From an uncultured Faecalibacterium sp. (GTDB taxonomy: Bacteria; Bacillota; Clostridia; Oscillospirales; Ruminococcaceae): a DNA stretch of 11,816 bases. This document shows, piece after piece, positions 1-5,213 of the stretch. Position numbers and translations under genes: made by a program. The stretch spans positions 1 through 11,816 of the forward strand of contig CALDLZ010000057.1 in assembly GCA_937915335.1 (NCBI GenBank), in the 5' to 3' direction. A model generated the notes under the pieces. It was not told where the DNA came from, made no database searches, and worked only from the letters and a program-made list of their open reading frames with translations. Within the stretch, counting starts at the first letter, position 1, and each line of letters begins with the position of its first letter.

Positions 1-152
1 GCCTGTTGCAGAAGGAACTCCCGCTCCCACGCCAGAGCATCCTTCTTGGTGGCAAACCCTCGTTTCAGCTTCTTCTGCTTCACCCCTTTCCAGTTCTCGA
101 AGTAGAAGGCAGCGTACCATGTCCCTTGCCTGCTGTCCTTGTAGGCTGGCAT
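1..152 (-). CDS. int: Tyrosine site-specific integrase, N-terminal 50 codons (partial, runs off left edge)
   Basis: The visible 50 residues start MPAYKDSRQGTWYAAF and continue with FENWKGVKQKKLKRGF and TKKDALAWEREFLLQQ. This is the arm-site (AP2-like) DNA-binding domain that opens Tn916-type integrases, with the typical G-TWYA-F strand, a basic turn, G-F-TKK-A and W-EFL. The core-binding and catalytic domains (R-H-R-Y) lie beyond the left edge, so activity cannot be judged. The start at 152 is supported by GGAGGAG at 160-166, seven bases upstream and inside the end of the preceding gene. Only four bases separate the upstream stop from this ATG, so translation is probably coupled. Such enzymes catalyse integration and excision of conjugative elements, with the excisionase setting direction. 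The family call is firm for the N-terminal domain; the identity of the element is not visible. Confidence 0.87.
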   Translation of the reverse strand, partial: MPAYKDSRQGTWYAAFYFENWKGVKQKKLKRGFATKKDALAWEREFLLQQ

Positions 153-156
153 CTTA

Positions 157-342
157 TCACTCCTCCCCCGCCCCGTAGATTTTCTCCTGATAGTACCTCC
201 TGCTTACCCGGCCTCCTACGGTCGTGTAGCCCTTGGCTCTCAGTTCCTCGTTCCACTGGGCGATCATCTTGTACGCCAGACCCTGCGAGATGTCCAGCTC
301 CTTTGCCAGCTCGTCTGCCTTGATAAAAATGCTGTTTTCCAT
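157..342 (-). CDS. Excisionase-like winged helix-turn-helix DNA-binding protein (61 aa)
   Basis: This small protein has a helix-turn-helix at residues 10-27 (DELAKELDISQGLAYKMI), then a linker helix (WNEELRAKG), and a wing-like basic segment TTVGGRVSRRYYQEKIYG at about 40-57. Position, size and fold match the recombination-directionality or HTH proteins encoded directly before Tn916-type integrases in Firmicutes elements, where they bend DNA at the element end and promote excision. An in-frame ATG at 369 is available. I chose 342 because AAAGGA at 349-354 sits six bases before it and the family usually begins at this position. It ends four bases before the integrase start and is read with it from the promoter at 538-566. 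A purely regulatory role instead of true excision activity is possible. Confidence 0.8.
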   Translation of the reverse strand: MENSIFIKADELAKELDISQGLAYKMIAQWNEELRAKGYTTVGGRVSRRYYQEKIYGAGEE

Positions 343-348
343 TTTCTG

Positions 349-354
349 TCCTTT
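349..354 (-). promoter_or_regulatory. Ribosome binding site deciding the excisionase start
   Basis: AAAGGA on the minus strand lies six bases before the ATG at 342. The alternative ATG at 369 has no purine-rich sequence at a suitable distance. Confidence 0.6.
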
Positions 355-507
355 CTTTGTCGGTTTCATTTCGGTGCCGCTTCATCCTCGCTGACTTCCG
401 GCAGGCATATCCCCTTGGCGGTGCTGTGCCGTCCCCTTGCGGAGTGCTCGCTTCCTTTCGGAAGGTCTTGGCGGTTTTGGTCAGTTTGGCGGTCATTCAA
501 TTTTCAC

Positions 508-523
508 TAAGCATTTTTGCTTA
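508..523. promoter_or_regulatory. Candidate operator 1 (16-bp dyad TAAGC-N6-GCTTA)
   Basis: TAAGCATTTTTGCTTA is a perfect dyad (TAAGCA / TGCTTA). It lies about 8-23 bases downstream of the predicted excisionase-integrase transcription start. It matches the dyad at 587-602 in 13 of 16 positions. In RNA it could instead form a small 5' hairpin. Confidence 0.5.
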
Positions 524-537
524 TCTTTTGTGTCATC

Positions 538-566
538 ATTATACTAAACACATTCCGTTAAGTCAA
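538..566 (-). promoter_or_regulatory. Promoter for the excisionase-integrase transcript
   Basis: On the minus strand, TTGACT (561-566) and a perfect TATAAT (538-543) are separated by exactly 17 bases. The predicted start is near 531, giving a leader of about 190 bases. It looks intrinsically strong, so it must be repressed if the element is normally quiescent; dyads flank it and one weaker copy lies in its spacer. Confidence 0.75.
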
Positions 567-586
567 GAGGTTTTCGGGTGAAATCT

Positions 587-602
587 TAAACTTTTTTGTT
601 TA
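587..602. promoter_or_regulatory. Candidate operator 2 (16-bp dyad TAAAC-N6-GTTTA)
   Basis: TAAACTTTTTTGTTTA has perfect five-base half-sites in the same 16-bp geometry as the site at 508-523. It lies between the two divergent promoters, about 20 bases upstream of the excisionase -35 and 7 bases upstream of the regulator's -35. A factor bound here could affect both. Confidence 0.5.
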
Positions 603-609
603 TTTTCTA

Positions 610-638
610 TTGCACCTCCTATTTTCCTGTGCTATACT
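610..638 (+). promoter_or_regulatory. Promoter for the XRE regulator gene
   Basis: An extended -10 (TGC plus TATACT at 633-638) is preceded at 17 bases by a weaker -35, TTGCAC (610-615). The predicted start is near 645, inside the third dyad, about 31 bases before the ATG. Confidence 0.6.
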
Positions 639-642
639 GGGT

Positions 643-658
643 TCAACAAATATGTTTA
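643..658. promoter_or_regulatory. Candidate operator 3 (16-bp dyad TCAAC-N6-GTTTA)
   Basis: TCAACAAATATGTTTA keeps the same half-site spacing, with one half-site mismatch (TCAAC for TAAAC). It spans the predicted start of the XRE transcript, 4-20 bases after its -10 box, a natural place for autorepression. Confidence 0.4.
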
Positions 659-662
659 AGTC

Positions 663-668
663 AGGAGG
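663..668 (+). promoter_or_regulatory. Ribosome binding site deciding the XRE start
   Basis: A perfect AGGAGG lies seven bases before the ATG at 676. This rules out the longer in-frame ATG at 610, which overlaps the promoter. Confidence 0.8.
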
Positions 669-675
669 CAACCAT

Positions 676-1182
676 ATGGCAGTCGGTGACCGCATCAAGC
701 GCGCCCGTAACTTCCGTGGCATGACCCAAAAGGAATTGGGTATCGCCATCGGGTTTGAGGAGAAGAGCGCAGACATCCGTATCGCACAATACGAAAGCAA
801 CACCCGCACTCCCAAAGAAGAGCTGCTCCGCAAAATCGCGGAGGTACTGGACGTAAACTACCGTTCCCTCTATGAGCCGACCTTGTACGCCGCAGAGGAC
901 GTGATGTACACTCTGTTCGAGCTGGACGAGCACTACCCCGGCACCCGGCTCTATGAGGTCACAGACACCACCGACCCGGATTTCCCGGAAAAGCACATGG
1001 CGGTCAGCTTCCGGTATCGTCTGTTGGATGAGTTTCTGAAAGAGTGGCAGCTCCGCAAGAAACAGCTCCGGGATGGCGAGATCACCAAGGAAGAGTATCT
1101 GGAATGGAAGCTCAACTGGCCGCAAACCGCCGATGATTGCGGACGCTACGAACCGAAGAAAAAGTGGCGCAAAGAAAAATAG
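676..1182 (+). CDS. XRE-family helix-turn-helix regulator of the mobile element (168 aa)
   Basis: The N-terminal third is a Cro/cI-type HTH: DRIKRARNFRGMTQKELG at residues 5-22, the recognition-helix region at about 31-42 (SADIRIAQYESN), then TPKEELLRKIAEVLDV to about residue 60. Residues 66-168 form a C-terminal domain I recognise only as the accompaniment of XRE proteins found on Firmicutes conjugative elements, ending in a charged segment with ITKEEYLEWKLNWP and a basic tail. No peptidase or known ligand-binding motif is visible. It is divergent from the excisionase-integrase pair and separated by a shared operator region, the arrangement of a phage- or ICE-type switch. By position it probably represses integrase expression and its own gene; that role is inferred. 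A hairpin terminator begins eight bases after the stop. Confidence 0.82.
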   Translation: MAVGDRIKRARNFRGMTQKELGIAIGFEEKSADIRIAQYESNTRTPKEELLRKIAEVLDVNYRSLYEPTLYAAEDVMYTLFELDEHYPGTRLYEVTDTTDPDFPEKHMAVSFRYRLLDEFLKEWQLRKKQLRDGEITKEEYLEWKLNWPQTADDCGRYEPKKKWRKEK

Positions 1183-1189
1183 ACACAAA

Positions 1190-1228
1190 AATGCCCTCTG
1201 AAAAACTTACCGTTTCTCAGAGGGCATT
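1190..1228. terminator. Bidirectional hairpin between the XRE gene and guaA
   Basis: AATGCCCTCTGA (1190-1201) pairs perfectly with TCAGAGGGCATT (1217-1228), with four further inner pairs after one mismatch and a five-base loop. On the minus strand it is followed by TTTTGTGTC, making a good terminator for guaA. On the plus strand the tail is poorer (CTTATGTC) but may still stop the XRE transcript. Confidence 0.8.
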
Positions 1229-1231
1229 CTT

Positions 1232-1336
1232 ATGTCTCTCTTGATAAATAATCGTCCGATAGTATCGAAGCAGTATCAGAAGGCCTTTCGGACCTCAAAA
1301 TATCGCATTGCATCAACACTTTTCAGAATTCGCACA
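1232..1336. other. Spacer between the guaA stop and the terminator; candidate mobile-element boundary
   Basis: No gene is visible here. On the minus strand, AGG(U)CC-GAAA-GGCCU (1281-1295) can fold into a small GNRA-loop hairpin with one bulged base and no U-tract. AGTATC occurs twice, at 1261 and 1273. If the element entered at the 3' end of guaA, its end would lie in this stretch or in the last guaA codons. Confidence 0.4.
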
Positions 1337-2887
1337 TTATTCGAGCTCGATCGTGGCCGGCGGCTTACCGGTGCAGTCATAGAACACGCGGTTGACATGC
1401 TTGACCTCATTGACGATACGGCTGGTCACGGTACCCAGAACATCCCAGGGTACATTGTAGCTCTCAGCGGTCATAAAGTCCGTGGTGGTCACAGCACGCA
1501 GAGCCACAGCATAATCATAAGTGCGCTCGTCACCCATCACGCCGACACTGCGCATATTGGTCAGGGCAGCATAATACTGGTTGATATCCTTATCCAGACC
1601 AGCCTTGGCGATCTCCTCACGCCAGATAGCATCTGCATCCTGCACGATGGCGACTTTCTCAGGGGTCACCTCGCCGATGATACGAATGCCCAGACCGGGG
1701 CCGGGGAAAGGCTGACGGCTGACCAAATACTCAGGCAGGCCCAGCTCACGACCGACCTGACGCACCTCATCCTTAAACAGGTTGCGCAGGGGCTCCACCA
1801 GCTCCTTGAAATCCACGGTGTCAGGCAAGCCGCCCACGTTATGGTGGCTCTTGATGACAGTAGATTCACCGCCCAAACCGCTTTCCACAACGTCGGGATA
1901 AATCGTACCCTGTGCCAGGAAATCGACCTTACCAATCTTCTTTGCCTGCTCTTCAAAGACGCGGATAAACTCCTCGCCGATGATCTTGCGCTTACGTTCC
2001 GGCTCAGTAACACCAGCCAGCTTGCTGAAATAGCGGTCACGGGCATCAACACAAATGAAGTTGATGTCAAAGCCGTTGGCATTGCCCGGGCCAAAGACGG
2101 AGCAAACCTCTTCCTTCTCGTTCTTGCGCAGCAGGCCGTGATCCACGAACACGCAGGTCAGCTGCTTGCCCACAGCCTTTGCCAGCATAGCTGCCAGCAC
2201 GGAGGAGTCTACACCACCAGACAGGGCACACAGCACCTTACCGTCGCCGATGCGCTCCCGCAGAGCCTTGACATTGTTCTCCACAAAGGAGTCCATCTTC
2301 CAGTCGCCGGTGCAGCCACAAACGTTATATACGAAGTTGTGGAACATCTTCTTGCCCTCGGCAGTATGGAGCACCTCGGGGTGAAACTGGACGGCATACA
2401 GGCCCTTCTCAGCATTCTCTGCGGCTGCCACGGGGCAGTTCACAGTGTGAGCCGTAATCTTAAAGCCGGGGGCTGCCTGCTCAATATAGTCGTTGTGGCT
2501 CATCCAGCAGATGGTGGAGGGCTGCACATCCTTGAACATCTTGCTGCTGTTGTCCACAAAGACTTCCGTCTTGCCGTACTCACGCTCGGGCGCACGACAG
2601 ACATGCCCCCCCAGCAGGTGCATCATCAGCTGGCTGCCATAGCAGATGCCCAGCACGGGAACACCCCAATTGAAGATCTCGGGGTCGATGGTGGGCGAAT
2701 CTTCCAGATAAACACTGTTGGGGCCGCCAGTGAAGATGATACCCTTGGGGTTCTTCGCCTTGATGACCGACAGGTCGGTTTTATAGGAATAGATTTCACA
2801 GTAGACATTGTTCTCGCGGACACGGCGCGCGATCAGCTGATTGTACTGGCCGCCAAAGTCCAGCACGATGACAGTTTCATGCTGCAT
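1337..2887 (-). CDS. guaA: GMP synthase (glutamine-hydrolysing)
   Basis: This 516-aa protein, of full family length, converts XMP to GMP with ATP and glutamine, the last step of de novo guanine nucleotide synthesis in the cytoplasm. The class I glutamine amidotransferase domain spans about 1-190, with GICYGSQ carrying the nucleophile Cys82 and QFHPEV carrying His169 and Glu171. The ATP-pyrophosphatase domain begins near 200 and has the PP-loop LSGGVDSS at 222-229. The C-terminal dimerisation domain follows, including [10 protein letters not shown], and ends KPPATIELE. The familiar family ending is IEWE, so the penultimate Leu is unusual. The start is supported by GGGAGGA (2895-2901) seven bases upstream. 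It has its own promoter and is flanked downstream by the integrase module, at a gene end known as an island target. Confidence 0.98.
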   Translation of the reverse strand: MQHETVIVLDFGGQYNQLIARRVRENNVYCEIYSYKTDLSVIKAKNPKGIIFTGGPNSVYLEDSPTIDPEIFNWGVPVLGICYGSQLMMHLLGGHVCRAPEREYGKTEVFVDNSSKMFKDVQPSTICWMSHNDYIEQAAPGFKITAHTVNCPVAAAENAEKGLYAVQFHPEVLHTAEGKKMFHNFVYNVCGCTGDWKMDSFVENNVKALRERIGDGKVLCALSGGVDSSVLAAMLAKAVGKQLTCVFVDHGLLRKNEKEEVCSVFGPGNANGFDINFICVDARDRYFSKLAGVTEPERKRKIIGEEFIRVFEEQAKKIGKVDFLAQGTIYPDVVESGLGGESTVIKSHHNVGGLPDTVDFKELVEPLRNLFKDEVRQVGRELGLPEYLVSRQPFPGPGLGIRIIGEVTPEKVAIVQDADAIWREEIAKAGLDKDINQYYAALTNMRSVGVMGDERTYDYAVALRAVTTTDFMTAESYNVPWDVLGTVTSRIVNEVKHVNRVFYDCTGKPPATIELE

Positions 2888-2933
2888 GATGTTCTCCTCC
2901 CTTTGCTATCCAATGTGTTTTACAGATAAATTT

Positions 2934-2942
2934 AGTATAGCA
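2934..2942 (-). promoter_or_regulatory. Extended -10 promoter of guaA
   Basis: TGCTATACT on the minus strand is an extended -10 (TGn plus TATACT). No good -35 lies at 16-18 bases upstream (the best is TCGCTT). The leader of about 40 bases shows no purine riboswitch or obvious purine box, so no regulation is evident. Confidence 0.55.
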
Positions 2943-2986
2943 CATCTTACAAGGAAAAGCGACAGTCTTTGTGAACTTTCCCAAAT

Positions 2987-3619
2987 TTATTTTGTCCGGA
3001 TGGGGTGACGCAGCACCGTTTTCAGCTTTTCCGGGGCCGTGCGGCGCGGATCGGAAAGGTAAATTTCATGGTGGCGGCGGGTTTCTGTGAAGTCTAGCGC
3101 ATAGCCCTGCACCTCGGCAAAGGTATCCATCTGGGCCAAGGTCTCCGGCTCGGCATCATAGGAACCAACATGCATACACTGGACACATAGGCCCTCGTCA
3201 TAATGGAAGAACTGCACTTTAGAAAAATCCTTCTTCTTTTTGATGGTCGCTTCCTGCACAGCCCAATCAAACTCTTCTCGGGTCACAAATTCAGGCAGGT
3301 GGATCATGCTAATCCATTCAAAATTCTCTTTATGGGCATAGTCCACACCCTCTACGCCTTCCTGATGCCACAGACCTTCCAGCGGCGGCACCACATACTC
3401 AAAGTAGCCATTCATCTTATGGCTGCCCTTATAGCTCATCTTGATGGTAAATGCAATACCATACAGCAGCTCCATAGCCGCCTGATACTCTCCGTTCGGG
3501 TCATTGGGGTCTCCCCTGCCCTGCACGGCCACAAAATTCATTGCAGGAATTGTGATGATATGAGGCTTTTTCGGCGGGAGATAAAACTCCTTATACTCTT
3601 TCTTGTAGTCAAACGACAT
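2987..3619 (-). CDS. GyrI-like domain protein, small-molecule-binding fold (210 aa)
   Basis: Recognised as the stand-alone GyrI-like family (about 210 aa) by the N-terminal YKKEYKEFYLPPKKPHIITIP, then FVAVQGRGDPNDPNGEYQAA, and the C-terminal block HHEIYLSDPRRTAPEKLKTV from residue 183. There is no HTH, signal peptide or membrane segment, so it is cytoplasmic. The fold is shared with ligand domains of multidrug-sensing regulators and gyrase inhibitor GyrI. Some stand-alone members have been reported to hydrolyse cyclopropanoid genotoxins, but I cannot assign a ligand or activity here. The start has AAGGGAG (3629-3635) nine bases upstream. It has its own promoter, and no terminator separates it from guaA 99 bases downstream, so partial read-through into guaA is possible. 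Confidence 0.85.
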   Translation of the reverse strand: MSFDYKKEYKEFYLPPKKPHIITIPAMNFVAVQGRGDPNDPNGEYQAAMELLYGIAFTIKMSYKGSHKMNGYFEYVVPPLEGLWHQEGVEGVDYAHKENFEWISMIHLPEFVTREEFDWAVQEATIKKKKDFSKVQFFHYDEGLCVQCMHVGSYDAEPETLAQMDTFAEVQGYALDFTETRRHHEIYLSDPRRTAPEKLKTVLRHPIRTK

Positions 3620-3662
3620 GTCGCTGTTCTCCCTTCAGGATTTCTTTCAGTTTTCTATCACC

Positions 3663-3691
3663 AGCATATCATAACAACCTATATTTGTAAA
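3663..3691 (-). promoter_or_regulatory. Promoter of the GyrI-like gene
   Basis: TTTACA (3686-3691) and TATGCT (3663-3668) are separated by 17 bases on the minus strand. An overlapping extended -10 candidate, TGTTATGAT (3668-3676), is also present, so the exact start is uncertain. Confidence 0.5.
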
Positions 3692-3717
3692 GCATTTTTG
3701 ATATCAAAACAACAAAA

Positions 3718-3743
3718 ATCCCCTGTCGTTTCCGACAGAGGAT
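3718..3743 (-). terminator. Second tandem terminator after tuf
   Basis: On the minus strand, ATCCTCTGTCG pairs with CGACAGGGGAT (11 pairs including one G-U) around a GAAA loop, followed by a run of five T and then GTTGTTTTG. It backs up the terminator at 3757-3794. Confidence 0.8.
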
Positions 3744-3756
3744 CGTAAAGATACAA

Positions 3757-3794
3757 AAAGAGCGTTCTCACTCTCCGGAATGAGAACGCTCTTT
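3757..3794 (-). terminator. Primary intrinsic terminator of tuf
   Basis: A perfect 14-bp stem, AAAGAGCGTTCTCA / TGAGAACGCTCTTT, with a 10-base loop, is followed on the minus strand by TTGTATCTTT. It lies 45 bases past the tuf stop. Confidence 0.88.
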
Positions 3795-3838
3795 GTAAAG
3801 TTAACCTTTTGCCTCAGAACAGGCACGAAGGGTCAAAA

Positions 3839-5044
3839 TCACTCAATGATCTTGCCAACGACACCGGAACCAACGGTACGGCCACCCTCACGGATAGCGA
3901 AACGCAGGCCCTCTTCCATAGCAACGGGGGTCAGCAGCTCAACGTGCATCATAACGTTATCGCCGGGCATGCACATCTCGGTGCCCTCGGGCAGGGTGAT
4001 GATGCCGGTCACGTCAGTGGTACGGAAGTAGAACTGAGGACGATAGTTGGAGAAGAAGGGAGTGTGACGGCCGCCTTCGTCCTTGGTCAGAACGTAGACC
4101 TGAGCCTCGAACTCCTTGTGGGGATGCACAGTGCCGGGCTTAGCCAGAACCTGGCCACGCTCGATCTGGGTGCGATCCACACCACGCAGCAGAGCGCCGA
4201 TGTTATCGCCAGCCTCAGCGAAGTCCAGAGACTTACGGAACATCTCCAAGCCGGTGATGGTGGTGCTCAGACGATCGGGCTTGATGCCGACGATCTCCAT
4301 AGCATCGCCAACCTTAGCAATACCACGCTCAACACGACCGGTTGCAACGGTACCACGGCCAGAAATGGTCATGACATCCTCGATGGGCATCAGGAAGGGC
4401 TTATCCTCCTCACGATCGGGGTTGGGGATATAGCTATCGACAGCATCCATCAGCTCCTTGATGCAAGCATACTCAGGAGCATCGGGATCGGTAGAAGTGC
4501 TCTCCAGAGCCTTCAGAGCGGAACCACGGATGATGGGGGTGTCGTCGCCGGGGAAGTCATACTCGCTCAGCAGCTCACGGATCTCCATCTCGACCAGGTC
4601 CAGCAGCTCCTCGTCGTCGACCATATCGCACTTGTTCATGAACACAACGATATAGGGCACGCCGACCTGACGGGCCAGCAGGATGTGCTCACGGGTCTGG
4701 GGCATGGGACCATCGGTAGCAGCAACGACCAGGATAGCGCCGTCCATCTGAGCAGCACCAGTGATCATGTTCTTGACGTAGTCAGCATGGCCCGGGCAGT
4801 CAACGTGAGCATAGTGACGCTTATCGGTCTGATACTCGACGTGAGCGGAGTTGATCGTGATACCACGAGCGCGCTCCTCGGGAGCCTTATCGATGTTGGC
4901 ATAGTCCATGAAGTCTGCATCGCCCTTCAGAGCCAGGTACTTGGTGATAGCAGCAGTCAGAGTGGTCTTGCCGTGGTCAACGTGACCGATGGTGCCGATG
5001 TTAACATGCGGCTTAGAACGGTCAAATTTTGCCTTTTCAGCCAT
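3839..5044 (-). CDS. tuf: Translation elongation factor Tu
   Basis: EF-Tu delivers aminoacyl-tRNA to the ribosomal A site and hydrolyses GTP on cognate decoding. The 401-aa length is normal. G-domain motifs are intact: GHVDHGKT at 20-27 (P-loop), RGITI at 60-64 (switch I), DCPGH at 82-86 with the catalytic His86, NKCD at 137-140, and SALK at 175-178. The two beta-barrel domains follow, including [13 protein letters not shown] and a complete C-terminus ending VGKIIE. The start has AAGGGAGGA (5052-5060) seven bases upstream. It follows fusA as in the classical str operon but has its own promoter 70-100 bases upstream and tandem terminators downstream, so it can be expressed independently. The S10 operon gene often found next in Firmicutes is not present here. 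Confidence 0.99.
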   Translation of the reverse strand: MAEKAKFDRSKPHVNIGTIGHVDHGKTTLTAAITKYLALKGDADFMDYANIDKAPEERARGITINSAHVEYQTDKRHYAHVDCPGHADYVKNMITGAAQMDGAILVVAATDGPMPQTREHILLARQVGVPYIVVFMNKCDMVDDEELLDLVEMEIRELLSEYDFPGDDTPIIRGSALKALESTSTDPDAPEYACIKELMDAVDSYIPNPDREEDKPFLMPIEDVMTISGRGTVATGRVERGIAKVGDAMEIVGIKPDRLSTTITGLEMFRKSLDFAEAGDNIGALLRGVDRTQIERGQVLAKPGTVHPHKEFEAQVYVLTKDEGGRHTPFFSNYRPQFYFRTTDVTGIITLPEGTEMCMPGDNVMMHVELLTPVAMEEGLRFAIREGGRTVGSGVVGKIIE

Positions 5045-5117
5045 TGGAATATCCTCCCTTAATCGGATTATATTTGGTTACAACAGTCCTGCAAACACAG
5101 AATTGCATTGCAAAACT

Positions 5118-5146
5118 ATTCTACTAAATTCCACCTGTAAAATCAA
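5118..5146 (-). promoter_or_regulatory. Internal promoter for tuf
   Basis: TTGATT (5141-5146) and TAGAAT (5118-5123) are spaced exactly 17 bases apart on the minus strand. The predicted start is near 5111, with a leader of about 67 bases. An odd-centred palindrome TTGCATTGCAA (5103-5113) covers the start region. Confidence 0.7.
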
Positions 5147-5159
5147 GTGTTTTTACAGG
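5134..5159. repeat. Perfect inverted repeat over the tuf -35 region
   Basis: CCTGTAAAA (5134-5142) and TTTTACAGG (5151-5159) form perfect 9-base arms with an 8-base spacer. The tuf -35 box overlaps one arm and the spacer. It may be an operator or a weak hairpin after the fusA terminator; the low-GC stem and lack of a T-tract argue against a main terminator. Confidence 0.55.
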
Positions 5160-5160
5160 A

Positions 5161-5194
5161 AATTTTGCCGGAGTTACACTACCCCGGCAAAATT
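5161..5194 (-). terminator. Hairpin after fusA, probable partial terminator
   Basis: AATTTTGCCGG (5161-5171) and CCGGCAAAATT (5184-5194) make a perfect 11-bp stem with a 12-base loop, beginning 20 bases past the fusA stop. The T-rich end lies mostly within the stem (AAAATTTCC), so termination may be incomplete and some read-through into tuf is plausible. Confidence 0.65.
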
Positions 5195-5213
5195 CTTATT
5201 TGTTTTCAGGCAA

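Larger units (their letters stand above)
343..675. promoter_or_regulatory. Divergent control region between excisionase/integrase and the XRE regulator
   Basis: These 333 bases hold no gene I would call. They contain two divergent promoters (538-566 on the minus strand and 610-638 on the plus strand), three or four related 16-bp dyads, and a leader of about 190 bases ahead of the excisionase gene. In that leader a short hairpin occurs at 451-464 (CTTCC-TTTC-GGAAG), and a near-repeat is present as TCCCCTTGGCGG at 410-421 and TCCCCTTGCGG at 432-442. The 497-660 part is clearly more AT-rich than the flanking coding DNA, as expected for a promoter and operator zone. Confidence 0.7.

Noticed and set aside
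80..496. 138-codon minus-strand frame starting upstream of the excisionase gene
   Set aside because: It overlaps the excisionase and integrase genes in another frame, lacks a ribosome binding site (AGTGAAAATTGA before the ATG), and is low-complexity basic in character. At most its first part could be a leader peptide.
558..668. Near-identical 13-mers TTAAGTCAAGAGG (558-570) and TTAAGTCAGGAGG (656-668)
   Set aside because: One contains the excisionase -35 and the other the XRE ribosome binding site, so functional sequence explains most of the similarity. There is no dyad symmetry to support a binding site.
661..1188. 175-codon minus-strand frame across the XRE gene
   Set aside because: It is antisense to a recognised HTH gene with its own promoter and ribosome binding site.
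1232..2929. 565-codon open frame on the plus strand
   Set aside because: It is the antisense of guaA, which has full-length family motifs. The translation resembles no protein and starts inside or next to the terminator stem.
2888..2986. Possible purine riboswitch or purine box ahead of guaA
   Set aside because: The predicted leader is only about 40 bases, and no conserved purine aptamer elements or attenuator hairpin are visible.
3809..5062. 417-codon open frame on the plus strand
   Set aside because: It is antisense to tuf and opened by biased codon use in the highly expressed gene. It has no ribosome binding site and no recognisable domain.
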